Part shown: positions 45,813 through 57,943 of the stretch, piece by piece
How positions within the stretch are numbered: position 1 is the first letter of the stretch
How the letters are laid out: each line of letters opens with the position of its first letter
Assembly: GCA_019054805.1 (NCBI GenBank)
Contig: JAHQIY010000006.1
Coordinates: forward strand, 6,448,001 to 6,512,000
Reading direction: 5' to 3'
Source of the DNA: Brachionus manjavacas
Taxonomy: Eukaryota > Rotifera > Eurotatoria > Ploima > Brachionidae
Length of the DNA: 64,000 nt
Program-made: the position numbers and the translations under genes
The notes under the pieces: model-generated
What the model was told of the DNA's origin: nothing
The model's input: the letters and a program-made list of their open reading frames with translations, nothing else
Database searches by the model: none

Positions 45813-47898
45813 CTAAAAAAATCTGATCGTATTATAAATTTTCATATTATTCTTGTCATCTCGTAGTTTGAACAGTTTTTCATTTGAAGCTGCAAAAGCT
45901 TTTAATTTCGATTCAAGTGGTTTGTCCAATGATGGAAAAATTTTTCTAGATATTCCTTGAGAATAAATGACAGCTTGAGTTTTGGACTCTGGACCCTCCT
46001 CAGATACTTTTACATCCTTTAAATAAGGAGGTTTGTTGTCCTTTGGTGCTCCAAGCTGCATATACAGAACCAAATAGGGCACATCTTTTGACATATCATA
46101 AAATAGGCTAGAATCTATATTTCCAATTATGGTAGAGTAGTCGGGCTCACTCGGCTCATTCCAAAGTTTCACTTGAACAACAATGGCACTAATCAAATCG
46201 AAATTGTTCATATTGCAAGATACTGGAATGACCAAATCGATTGCTTTTTGTCCAATTTTGCAATGAAACGCAGCACAACGCTTCAGTGCCATAACCAAGC
46301 TTGTTTTGCTCATGTTTTGCTTGGGTCTAGCAAAATGGCTAAAATTTATGAATCCACTCAAAAGAACATTTGCATTGTTTATCTGTCTCTTGATCATTTT
46401 TACACAACATAGTTTACTTTTAGATTGACATGTCCAATTGTTCCCCAAGCTTGCACAATTATTTCCACACTTACCAAAAAGACTCTTTATGAACTCACCC
46501 ACATACACTAATTTTGTAAATTGCAGAGGATACTTTGGTATGGATGCATCAGGACTTTTATCCTTGGTAAATACTAAAATCAACTTTGCTATTATTTCTC
46601 CTTTATCACCTTTTGATATTAGGCTAGATTCGATCATGAAGATTAGTTTTTCGACAAAATATTCGGGTTTTTTCAAGTGGATCAAATAAGCGGCCGCTTC
46701 GGCCAAAATAGGCTCAGATGGGTAATCTATTTCGAAAACGCTTCTTTGATTGTCAACATATGTGCAAATTGCCATATTTTTTGCTACCATTTCTTGGCAA
46801 GTCGATAAGCACTTTGGCTTTATCATTCCAATTCTACTACTCAAAATGGCCAAGCAATCATTTTCATCAAACTCGTCAGCAAACGATTTTGAGCAAATGA
46901 GCTTGGATGCAGCTAAGTGATACAATTGTTTGCAATCAAGTGACTGGTATTTTCCATTGGAGTTAGTCCGCGTATAAATCCAAGAGCCCCACAATGCACG
47001 TCCAAACTTGCAAATGTTCTCAAATTGAACAGAATCGTTTATGCTGCGGATTGAGTCCAAAGCTACAAAAAGGTCCCAGTTTGGCAAAAGATAAATTGGC
47101 TCAAATAGTTCCAAATGGCCAGAAAATACTCTGTTTGATGGATCATTTGCAGTAATTGGCATAAATTCACTCAAATGCGAAAAAGTATCCAAAAAAGAAC
47201 AAAAATATTCTTTTTCAGCTCGGAAAGAATACTCCTGAGAATAAAATAATTAGAGAGACCATTTTTTCTTGCCTTTAACAAATTGGAAGCTTCATCGAAA
47301 ACAAATATCAATGGCTTGTCTCCACTATATTCAGGAATATTAACTTCATCTGCTAAATCGTTGTATTTGCCATCCACTGATTTATAAATAATATTGTTTT
47401 TTGCACCCTTTTCTTGTTGATACTTGTCAAAAAATTGTCTACAATCTTGCTCATTTTCATTAAGCAATTCTATGAATGTGCTAAAATAGCACTTGAAGTA
47501 TTTTTTCAAATCGAGCTCAGTGCTCAAAAAATCGTCTGCAAGACAACTTCTTTTTGGAAATCCTTTTGATTCTTTAGGCCGCAAACAACAGTAAACAACA
47601 TAAAACCCCTCGTCCACCAGACTCACACAAGCTCTTGATTTTCCAAATCCACTTGACTGACAAATAACTGAAAATGGAGCATAATAATTATTGTTTCTAA
47701 ACTTTTCCATCATTTGTTTAATTGTATTGCTCAAGTAGGTTCTTGAGTTGATGCCAATTTTTGGATTTTGTTTTAAATCAATTAGAAACGAATCTTCGAT
47801 AAGACTTTGAACCATTTCTTCATTTTGGTTACATTTTTGCAAATTCTGGATTGCTTCACTTGGACTTTCGGTTAACCATTTATGAAAATTGCAGCAAT

Positions 47899-49200
47899 CT
47901 AATCAATATGAAATTAATTGATAGTAATTAAATATTCTTTTAGTTAATTTGTTGAATTTTCCTTTTTAAAAATTTAAACTAAAAAATAAACGATTTAAAA
48001 TAAAAAAGCTTTCATTATATCCCTAAATATTACTGTCCTGACAAAATTTGCAAAATTTCTTCAAAATTGAGTGTTTTTATTTTGAAATGCATTTTATGGC
48101 CTTAATTTACTTTATACTTTTTTAAAAATGAAATTGGGAAAATTTATAATTTTTTACTTTTTTTGATGAATAGCTTAAATTTTATTCTTTTTTTTTAATT
48201 TATACTTCATCCTCCCATGTTTTAAGCTATTCTAATACTTTTATATAATTAGATGCTGGTCAATAAAAAAAATATAAAAAATAGATCATTTAGAAACATT
48301 TAATCTCTATTTTAATTAGCAAGAACAAAATTTTGTTATAAAAGCTACTTGAAACCAAATTAACAATTAAAAAAAAAATTTTTTATCATAAATAGATTCA
48401 ATATATCTTTTTATCTGAGAATACTTAAAAAATTTAAAATTTAATTTAAAATACAAATCAAATTTAAAATACAAATTTCATTTTGATTTTTGTCTATCGA
48501 ATCTTGATTTAAATTTTGAGAAAAAAATAATTTTTATAAAGTTGATTCGATTAACAGATTTAAACGAAAACATATATAATTTGTTCCATAGTTGCTTAAA
48601 AATCCCAAAAACAAACTTTTTTTGAAACTTTTTTTTCAAATTGTTTTTAAATAGTTTAAGACCGGAGTGGGTATGCAAATTATCTCTTTGACGCAACAAT
48701 AACTACCTGGAAAGGAAAAAATTTCATTTTTCCTGGTTTTACTCTTCTTATAAATTTCATATGATTCTGCTTGATAGATTTAACTCAAATAAAATATTTG
48801 CAACAGCTATTGGTTTCAACTTTACCACCGCCCAATAATATAAAAACTTTATTTAATAATAGTTTTCAATACTTTTTTACTTTAATTGTAAACAATTAGT
48901 TTTTTAAATTAATAGTAATTCATTTGGGGAGACGAATAATGACAAATGTGCTGAATTTGGTTTCCTAAAAATATATGCTTATGATCACATGAATACCGAA
49001 TAGACAAATTTTGAAATTAAATTATTTTTTAATAAATGTTTATGTAAAATAAACAAAGAAACTTGTTACCGGACTTAAAAGGAATTTTTAAGAATAAACT
49101 AAATTTTTTAAAAGTAAAAATCGCAAAAAATCAAAATTTTTTCAGAATTTTAATGATAAAAATAAATGAGCAATTAATTTTAATACCTTCGTTATTAATA
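47899..49200. other. Intron 2 of Crinkler-like copy A, non-transposon part
   Basis: The first 650 bp follow the intron of copies B and C (for example ATAGATCATTTAGAAACATT at 48280-48299). Beyond about 48550 the sequence no longer matches copy B. The 73-codon frame at 48699-48478 is chance. Confidence 0.5.
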
Positions 49201-49657
49201 AAAATATTATTAAAAATAATAAAATCCACTCTTTTTTATTAAACACAACATCTAATTTAATTGATGATTAACAAATATATTAAGAATCCTTTCTTCTAAT
49301 AAAAATACATTTTAATCAATTATCAAACAATATAATTAATAAATTAACACTTATTTTAACAAGTGAGCTTCTTTCTTATTAAAAATTATCTAAATTTATT
49401 ATTGAACATCATTTATTACTCACAAATTTTTGATTGTCAATTATTTCTTATAATGCTATATAAATCCTGATGTAAACATAAATTCCTCTTTTTTTCCTGA
49501 AACCTAAACTATGTAAATCTGAATGACCTAAAACTCTCTATATCATATATCTTTTTTATATCTTTTAACTCTTACAAACTTTATTTTTATTTTTTTTTTT
49601 TTCCTTATTTTTTGATTTTATTTTACTTAGCTTAATTTTTTATTTTTTATTTTTTTC

Positions 49658-49710
49658 TGAAGGAGCTTTAGCTCGGTACAGTTAACAAATAAATAAAATA
49701 ATAAATAAAA
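49658..49710 (-). repeat. LINE-type tail motif
   Basis: TCTGAAGGAGCTTTAGCTCG followed by GTACAG and an AAATAAATAAAATAA tract. The reverse complement gives TTTATT repeats then CCGAGCTAAAGCTCCTTCAG, as at 7378 and 7681. It is likely a retroelement 3' end embedded in the MULE element. Confidence 0.5.
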
Positions 49711-49747
49711 TAAGGTTAGCTACTATTAAGGAAAAAAATAAATAAGA

Positions 49748-50373
49748 ATGGTTAGTGAAGAAATAAGACTGGATAACGATGATACGTTAGACGATACAAC
49801 AGACCAAGATGACTTTCAAGAACCAGTAACAATTAAATCACGAGGAACTGGAAAAATCTATCTACATCACAAAAATTATGAAAGTAATGAAATATTTAAA
49901 GAACAGCTAGAACAAAATTCAATCAGCTCAACAAATTGGAACTCAAATGGCTCAAAGATATTAAAAAACGATAGAATATTGGAATATTTTTGTCGATACA
50001 AAAAAATGGATGTAAAGTAGCAATGTATGCATTGACAGCTGATGAGAATCTATTTCGAGTATTTATTTCAGATAATGAACATACTTGCCATCAAGACAAT
50101 GAAGAAGAAACAAAAATTACAGAAGAAACACAAAAACACATCAAACAATTAGATTCACTTGGAACAAAACCAGAAGCAATATTACATCAATTAACAGTTT
50201 TAGGTATTCCGCCAGTTAAAAAAAGCGACTTGACAAATTTTCTTCAAAAAATTCGTACAGAAAAGAAAGAAGTTGCTATGCCTACACTGCAAGATCTTAA
50301 AAACTGGTGTGATAATCGATTAGAATTACAAGAAGATATTGGTATTGCAAAAACAAATGTTAGAAATAATTAA
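49748..50373 (+). pseudogene. N-terminal fragment of a MULE-type transposase
   Basis: A first frame (49748-50017) and a second (from about 50000 to 50373) join at an A-run of seven (50000-50006) where eight would restore the frame. The joined region has a FLYWCH-like zinc finger: EYFCRY, then NGCKV, then HTCH. It ends after RTEKKEV and DLKNWC without any DDE catalytic domain, so it is a truncated transposase at best. Confidence 0.68.
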
Positions 50374-51359
50374 TTATCTTCTTTTTTGAGTATTTTTTTA
50401 TTAAAAAAAATTATTTCTAATTAATTTTGAGTTTTTTTATTAAAATTATATATTTCTTATTATTTTTATCAATGTTTTACTAAATTAGATGTTGTTTTTA
50501 TTAAAATAGAGTGGGCCATTATTAACGTCCAAAATAAATATTTAATTGAGTTGTCATGTAAATTATCAATTTTATTTTTTTTGAATAAATAAAGAAAAGG
50601 GATTAAATGAACTATCATTAATAATTAAATAATTCTAATTATTATTTAATTAAAAAATTAAAAATTAATTGTTAAATTTAAAAGTTAATTTATAAAATTA
50701 ATTAAATACCTTTGGATGAGGAAAAAATTAAATCAATTGTGCCTTCTTTAACTTCAATTTCAATTTGAATTTTTTTATCAGTAAAAAATGTGCTAACAAA
50801 ACAAAAATCACGTACTGGATCATCTTAGTAAGAAGAAAAATACCGAAGTTAAAAGATTTACGGAATAAAAATTACCTGATATTCGCAGAATTTTTTCATT
50901 CCCTTCATTTAAAAAATATTTTAGGTTGAAATTTCTCTTTTTCTCAATGACCTTGTCATGAGATACAAAATTTAAAAGATAGATGGGTACCACACGAGGC
51001 TCGTTAACATTGGAATTCATTGTTTTCAGATTTCTCTAAAAATTAAAAAAAAATTGAAAGTTAGACTTAATTAATTTTTTTTAAATGTTTTGAAAATTTG
51101 ATTAGAATTAAATGTTTAACTTATATATGATTCAAATTGAATTTTGATTGTAAATTCTGCAATTTCAGTGTAAAAACTAAATTAATGAACTCCATTCTCT
51201 ATTCACTTCAAGCATTGAATATTTTGAAGCAAAGAAAAATTAAATTTTAAGAATCTAAAATGGGTGTACTTCCACTCTTGATGACTTGACAAAATTTAAT
51301 TTTTTAAAAAAATTTTAATTCTGTTTAAAAAATTAATTAAATAAAAAACTGTCGATTTT

Positions 51360-51776
51360 TTGACCGATGAAGATCAAAAAGCAAAATTGTTTCAGCATAT
51401 CCCGTCCGGCGCCGAGTTTGGCCACAATTTTACCAGCAGATGGTTCCAGGATCCCATGAAAATAAGCTACATCGAAGCGTCTGATATCATACCTGTTGAT
51501 CTAAATGCCATTTTGTACAAAACCGAACTAGTAATAACCAAATTGAGCCATTTGAAAGGCGATCTGGAAACAGCCAAGCAATTTAGGAATTTTTCAATTG
51601 AAAGAATGAACACCATAAACACAGTGCTGTGGTCACAGGAGAACAAGATGTGGAATGACTTGAACATAAATAGATTGACGGCCCGATCTGAACACTTCTA
51701 CTTGTCCAATTTGTGGCCTTTGTGGTTCGGAATAGAGCCGCCGCAAAATGTGTCCGAGACCGAAATGATCGATCAC
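51360..51776 (+). pseudogene. Trehalase fragment, unit B, 3' deleted
   Basis: Begins at LTDEDQKAKLFQHI as in unit C, roughly residue 300 of a normal 550-600 aa trehalase. It covers SGAEFGHNFTSRWF and IIPVDLNAILYKTE, then stops matching at GATCGATCA (51768-51776). Sequence from the shared 3' spacer follows directly, so about 640 bp with the signature QWDFPNAWAP is deleted. Three bases (TCA) are shared at the junction, suggesting microhomology-mediated joining. The remaining frame runs to 51800 with junk residues. Confidence 0.88.
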
Positions 51777-52429
51777 ATAAATTTTTTTTTTATAGAATAA
51801 AAGAGAAGTTCGAGGTGATTTAAATTACTGGAAAAGAAAAGAAGTATTTTTTCCAAAAATTTGGAAAAATAAAAATATGGCAAAATAAAAACAATTTCTA
51901 CTCCTGTTTGAAACACGTAATAAAAATTAAGATTTTTTTTTCAAAAACTTGGTCATTAAAGATTTAATTTCTTTATTAGTTTTAAAATAAAATACTTGAG
52001 TATTTAATTAAAATTAGTTTTAAGTTATGGAAGGTAAAGAAAATCGTAAAATTAAACTGAGAGCGAAAAGCTAAATAAGATAATTAATTTTAAACTTAAA
52101 AAAAATTTAAGTATTTTGAATAAAAATTCTTGAAGCCAAAGTCAAAACATCCATCAGGTTTGATCGATTAAGAATACCATATTTTAGATAAAATTTTTTA
52201 TTTAGAAAATGTATTTATTAAATTTAAATATTTTTAAATACAAAAATAATATTAATTTTAATAAAACTAAATATTGGCTATTTAAACTTTAAATAAAGAA
52301 ATCATTTTTTCAACAAAAATTAAAAAACAATTCATTTATATTTTGCATTTGAGCAAACAGATTTCTATCTTCAAAAAAAAAAACAAACATAAAAAAATCA
52401 AACAAATAAAAAATCCTAAATTAAGATTA

Positions 52430-55400
52430 CTAAAAAAATCTGATCGTATTATAAATTTTCATATTATTCTTGTCATCTCGTAGTTTGAACAGTTTTTCAT
52501 TTGAAGCTGCAAAAGCTTTTAATTTCGATTCAAGTGGTTTGTCCAATGATGGAAAAATTTTTCTGGATATTCCTTGAGAATAAATGACAGCTTGAGTTTT
52601 GGACTCTGGACCCTCCTCAGATACTTTTACATCCTTTAAATAAGGAGGTTTGTTGTCCTTTGGTGCTCCAAGCTGCATATACAGAACCAAATAGGGCACA
52701 TCTTTTGACATATCATAAAATAGGCTAGAATCAATATTTCCAATTATGGTAGAGTAGTCGGGCTCACTCGGCTCATTCCAAAGTTTCACTTGAACAACAA
52801 TGGCACTAATCAAATCGAAATTGTTCATATTGCAAGATACTGGAATGACCAAATCGATTGCTTTTTGTCCAATTTTGCAATGAAACGCAGCACAACGCTT
52901 CAGTGCCATAACCAAGCTTGTTTTGCTCATGTTTTGCTTGGGTCTAGCAAAATGGCTAAAATTTATGAATCCACTCAAAAGAACATTTGCATTGTTTATC
53001 TGTCTCTTGATCATTTTTACACAACATAGTTTACTTTTAGATTGACATGTCCAATTGTTCCCCAAGCTTGCACAATTATTTCCACACTTACCAAAAAGAC
53101 TCTTTATGAACTCACCCACATACACTAATTTTGTAAATTGCAGAGGATACTTTGGTATGGATGCATCAGGACTTTTATCCTTGGTAAATACTAAAATCAA
53201 CTTTGCTATTATTTCTCCTTTATCACCTTTTGATATTAGGCTAGATTCGATCATGAAGATTAGTTTTTCGACAAAATATTCGGGTTTTTTTTTCAAGTGG
53301 ATCAAATAAGCGGCCGCTTCGGCCAAAATAGGCTCAGATGGGTAATCTATTTCGAAAACGCTTCTTTGATTGTCAACATATGTGCAAATTGCCATATTTT
53401 TTGCTACCATTTCTTGGCAAGTCGATAAGCACTTTGGCTTTATCATTCCAATTCTACTACTCAAAATGGCCAAGCAATCATTTTCATCAAACTCGTCAGC
53501 AAACGATTTTGAGCAAATGAGCTTGGATGCAGCTAAGTGATACAATTGTTTGCAATCAAGTGACTGGTATTTTCCATTGGAGTTAGTCCGCGTATAAATC
53601 CAAGAGCCCCACAATGCACGTCCAAACTTGCAAATGTTCTCAAATTGAACAGAATCGTTTATGCTGCGGATTGAGTCCAAAGCTACAAAAAGGTCCCAGT
53701 TTGGCAAAAGATAAATTGGCTCAAATAGTTCCAAATGGCCAGAAAATACTCTGTTTGATGGATCATTTGCAGTAATTGGCATAAATTCACTCAAATGCGA
53801 AAAAGTATCCAAAAAAAGAACAAAAATATTCTTTTTCAGCTCGGAAAGAATACTCCTGAGAATAAAATAATTAGAGACACCATTTTTTCTTGCCTTTAAC
53901 AAATTGGAAGCTTCATCGAAAACAAATATCAATGGCTTGTCTCCACTATATTCAGGAATATTAACTTCATCTGCTAAATCGTTGTATTTGCCATCCACTG
54001 ATTTATAAATAATATTGTTTTTTGCACCCTTTTCTTGTTGATACTTGTCAAAAAATTGTCTACAATCTTGCTCATTTTCATTAAGAAATTCTATGAATAT
54101 GCTAAAATAGCACTTGAAGTATTTTTTCAAATCGAGCTCAGTGCTCAAAAAATCGTCTGCAAGACAACTTCTTTTTGGAAATCCTTTTGATTCTTTAGGC
54201 CGCAAACAACAGTAAACAACATAAAACCCCTCGTCCACCAGACTCACACAAGCTCTTGATTTTCCAAATCCACTTGACTGACAAATAACTGAAAATGGAG
54301 CATAATAATTATTGTTTCTAAACTTTTCCATCATTTGTTTAATTGTATTGCTCAAGTAGGTTCTTGAGTTGATGCCAATTTTTGGATTTTGTTTTAAATC
54401 AATTAGAAACGAATCTTCGATAAGACTTTGAACCATTTCTTCATTTTGGTTACATTTTTGCAAATTCTGGATTGCTTCACTTGGACTTTCGGTTAACCAT
54501 TTATGAAAATTGCAGCAATCTAATCAATATGAAATTAATTGATAGTTATTAAATATTCTTTTAGTTAATTTGTTGAATTTTCCTTTTTAAAAATTTAAAC
54601 TAAAAAATAAACGATTTAAAACAAAAAAGCTTTCATTATATCCCTAAATATTACTGTCCTGACAAAATTTGCAAAATTTCTTCAAAATTGAGTGTTTTTA
54701 TTTTGAAATGCATTTTATGGCCTTAATTTACTTTATACTTTTTTAAAAATGAAATTGGGAAAATTTATAATTTTTTACTTTTTGATGAATAGCTTAAATT
54801 TTATTCTTTTTTTTTAATTTATTCTTCATCCTCCCATGTTTTAAGCTATTCTAATACTTTTATATAATTAGATGCTGGTCATTAATTTATTTTTAGTGTG
54901 TTTTTTTAATTCATTATTTTGTATTTTTATTTTTTTAAAATAAATTTAAAAAAATTTAATTTTATTTTTGAATAAAAAAAATAGATCATTTAGAAACATT
55001 TATTCTCTATTTTAATTAGCACAAACAAAATTTTGTTATAAAAGCTACTAGATATCAAATTAACAATTTAAAAAAATTTTTTTTTCATATTTGAATTAAA
55101 AAAAATACATCATTTAGACCCATTTATTCTCTATTTTAATTAGCAAGAACAAAACTTTGTTATAAAAGCTACTAGATATCAAATTAACAATTTAAAAAAA
55201 TTTTTTTTACTTCTCAATAATATTCATAAATAGATTTTATGTATATTTTATCAAGCATTGAATTGTTTGATTTTGTTTAATTCAAAAATTAATACTATTA
55301 ATTTTGAAAATAACTTTGGTTGAATAAAAAAATAAGTAAATTGTTCCTCGGTTTCAAATCAAAAATTTTTTTTGATTTTTAATGATTAAGTTAAATATTT

Positions 55401-55891
55401 AATTGAATTGACCAGAGTTAAAGCAAATCCAATTTTTTTTTTCTTTGAATAAATAAAGAAAAGGGATTAAATGAACTATCATTAATAATTAAATAATTGT
55501 ATTTAGAAATCAAATTTAGGAATAATTACAGATTTTATTTGGTTTAATTTAAAAATTAATTTATAAAATTAATTGAATACCTTTGGATGAGGAAAAAATC
55601 AATTCAATTGTGCCTTCTTTGACTTCAATTTCAATTTGAATTTTTTTATCAGTAAATAAAAATCTAACAAAACAAAAATCACGTGCTGGATCATCTTAGT
55701 AAGAAGAAAAATACCGAAGTTAAAAGATTTACGGAATAAAAATTACCTGATATTCGCAGAATTTTTTCATTCCCTTCATTTAAAAAATATTTAAGGTTGA
55801 AATTTCTCTTTTTCTCAATGACCTTGTCATGAACTACAAAATTTAAAAGATGGATGGGTACCACACGAGGCTCGTTAACATTGGAATTCAT
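52430..55891 (-). CDS. Crinkler-like P-loop NTPase with REase-like domain, copy B, intact
   Basis: Three exons: 55891-55747, 55694-55581 and 54519-52430; GT-AG, both introns phase 1; 782 aa. Residues 1-87 are a small header, possibly ubiquitin-like as in Crinklers, with a strand-rich end (KIQIEIEVKEGTIEL). The ATPase has Walker A SSGFGKS at about 168-174 and Walker B LIFVFDE ending at 288-289. The C-terminal part has GEIIAKLIL (Glu near 522), AIDLVIPV (Asp near 642) and VVQVK (663-665), the PD-(D/E)xK nuclease pattern of fungal and oomycete CR-type proteins. No signal peptide is seen. In that family such proteins are proposed to act on nuclear DNA, in host conflict or against selfish elements; here the role is unknown. 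It is convergent with trehalase fragment B and head-to-head with fragment C. Confidence 0.82.
54980..55210. repeat. Tandem duplication in copy B intron 2
   Basis: A segment starting ATAGATCATTTAGAAAC at 54981 is repeated from 55105 (ATACATCATTTAGACCC), period about 124 bp. Both contain TTATAAAAGCTACTAGATAT. Copies A and C have this segment once. Confidence 0.75.
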
Positions 55892-56230
55892 TGTTTTCAG
55901 ATTTCTCTAAAAATTAAAAAAAAATTGAAAGTTAGACTTAATTAATTTTTTTTAAATGTTTTGAAAATTTGATTAGAATTAAATGTTTAACTTATATATG
56001 ATTCAAATTGAATTTTGATTGTAAATTCTGCAATTTCAGTGTAAAAACTAAATTAATGAACTCCATTCTCTATTCACTTCAAGCATTGAATATTTTGAAG
56101 CAAAGAAAAATTAAATTTTAAGAATCTAAAATGGGTGTACTTCCACTCTTGATGACTTGACAAAATTTAATTTTTTAAAAAAATTTTAATTCTGTTTAAA
56201 AAATTAATTAAATAAAAAACTGTCGATTTT

Positions 56231-56992
56231 TTGACCGATGAAGATCAAAAAGCAAAATTGTTTCAGCATATCCCGTCCGGCGCCGAGTTTGGCCACAATT
56301 TTACCAGCAGATGGTTCCAGGACCCCATGAAAATAAGCTACATCGAAGCGTCTGATATCATACCTGTTGATCTAAATGCCATTTTGTACAAAACCGAACT
56401 AGTAATAACCAAATTGAGCCATTTGAAAGGCGATCTGGAAACAGCCAAGCAATTTAGGAATTTTTCAATTGAAAGAATGAACACCATAAACACAGTGCTG
56501 TGGTCACAGGAGAACAAGATGTGGAATGACTTGAACATAAATAGATTGACGGCCCGATCTGAACACTTCTACTTGTCCAATTTGTGGCCTTTGTGGTTCG
56601 GAATAGAGCCGCCGCAAAATGTGTCCGAGACCGAAATGATCGATCAGCACATCCGCAGCTCCATAGACAACTACAACGGCGTACCCTTTTGGTACATTTA
56701 CTCCAAAGAACAGTGGGACTTTCCGAATGCATGGGCGCCTTACAAGTTGAGTGTGGTCGAGATGATTTACAAGTTTGATGAAAAGCTGGCTCTCAGGATG
56801 GCTAGGAAGTTTTTTAACTCAGTGTACACAGGTTGGAAAGTGAATGATGCTTTTTATGAGAAGTACAACTCGCTGTGTCACGGTCAGCGAGGTGCTGGTG
56901 GCGAGTATGAGGTGCAGTCGGGTTTTGGATGGACCAATGGTGTTGTTCTTAGGTTGATTGAAATCTTTGGCGACAAACTTATGCAAAATTGA
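56231..56992 (+). pseudogene. Trehalase C-terminal half, unit C, longest copy
   Basis: A 253-codon frame covering about the last 45% of a GH37 trehalase: FTSRWF, PVDLNAILYKTE, LSNLWPLWFG, signature QWDFPNAWAP, YEKYNS and GGEYEVQSGFGWTNGVV. It is uninterrupted and ends at the normal C-terminus. The N-terminal half with signature 1 (PGGRFxEFYxWD) is missing, and upstream comes directly the head-to-head promoter region of the Crinkler-like gene. An in-frame stop lies at 56213-56215, and no good splice acceptor is obvious. It probably derives from a parent gene elsewhere and is non-functional, unless joined to exons outside the array. Confidence 0.85.
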
Positions 56993-57943
56993 TTTTTTTT
57001 TTAGAAAAATATTCATTTTTTGTTTAATCGATTGATAAATCAAATTATTCGCAGTTAAATTTTATTTCTTGTATTTAATTTTTTTAAATTTTTAAATTTT
57101 TTTTTTCTTCTTTAGGAAATTTTTGATCATTATTTAAAAATAAAGAATAAATGGGATCTTTAATTGTATTTTTTGATGAGATCTTTAATTATTTAGACAA
57201 AGCTAGATAATCCAAAAATCTAAGGAGCAGCATAATTGTAAAATGTTTCAAAATTTAATTCAATTCAAATTATTTCACAAAAATTTTTTTTTTATAGAAT
57301 AAAAGAGAAGTTCGAGGTGATTTAAATTACTGGAAAAGAAAAGAAGTACTTTTTCCAAAAATTTGGAAAAATAAAAATATGGCAAAATAAAAACAATTTC
57401 TACTCCTGTTTGAAACACGTAATAAAAATTAAGATTTTTTTTTCAAAAACTTGGTCATTAAAGATTTAATTTCTTTATTAGTTTTAAAATAAAATACTTG
57501 AGTAATACTTGAGTATACAATTAAAATTAGTTTTAAGTTATGGAAGGTAAAGAAAATCGTAAAATTAAACTGAAAGCGAAAAGCTAAATAAGATAATTAA
57601 TTTTAAACTTAAAAAAAATTTAAGTATTTTGAATAAAAATTCTTGAAGCCAAAGTCAAAACATCCATCAGGTTTGATCGATTAAGAATACCATATTTTAG
57701 ATAAAATTTTTTATTTAGAAAATGTATTTATTAAATTTAAATATTTTTAAATACAAAAATAATATTAATTTGAATAAAACTAAATATTGGCTATTTAAAC
57801 TTTAAATAAAGAAATCATTTTTTTCAACAAAAATTAAAAAACAATTCATTTATATTTTGCATTTGAGCAAACAGATTTCTATCTTCAAAAAAAAAAACAA
57901 ACATAAAAAAATCAAACAAATAAAAAATCCTAAATTAAGATTA

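Larger units (their letters stand above)
49214..50528 (+). mobile_element. MULE-type element inserted in Crinkler-like intron 2
   Basis: The left end at about 49214-49260 (CCACTCTTTTTTATTAAACA, then CAACATCTAATTTA) is inverted at 50481-50528 (CCACTCTATTTTAATAAAAA, CAACATCTAATTTA on the minus strand). Homology to copy B of the host intron resumes immediately after, at about 50534 (AAATATTTAATTGA). TTATTAA-type subterminal motifs recur inside both ends. It carries an N-terminal transposase piece. Confidence 0.72.
45813..51020 (-). pseudogene. Crinkler-like P-loop NTPase/REase gene, copy A, frameshifted
   Basis: Same three-exon structure as copy B: 51020-50876, 50823-50710 and 47898-45813. The header exons are intact and nearly identical to those of copy B. 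Exon 3 has Walker A, Walker B and the C-terminal nuclease-like motifs, but the A-run at 47191-47196 has six A where copy B has seven, so the frame breaks about 220 codons into the exon, just after the ATPase Walker B region. Intron 2 is 2.8 kb against 1.06 kb in copy B because of a MULE insertion (49214-50528). It could still encode an ATPase-only protein, or the indel may be a sequence error. Confidence 0.85.
44374..51359. repeat. Tandem unit A: trehalase fragment plus Crinkler-like gene
   Basis: First of three same-orientation units. It holds a trehalase fragment (+), a shared spacer of about 0.95 kb, and the Crinkler-like gene (-). Homology to units B and C begins abruptly inside trehalase at about 44374, just after TTTAGG. 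It is longer than unit B because a MULE element sits in intron 2 of the Crinkler-like gene. Confidence 0.88.
51360..56230. repeat. Tandem unit B
   Basis: Second unit, 4871 bp from trehalase start to trehalase start. It has the intact Crinkler-like gene and the shortest trehalase piece. Outside the indels it is almost identical to unit C and very close to unit A. Confidence 0.88.

Noticed and set aside
46173..46900. Plus-strand frames over the Crinkler-like exon, repeated in all three units
   Set aside because: Shadows of the minus-strand ATPase/nuclease exon.
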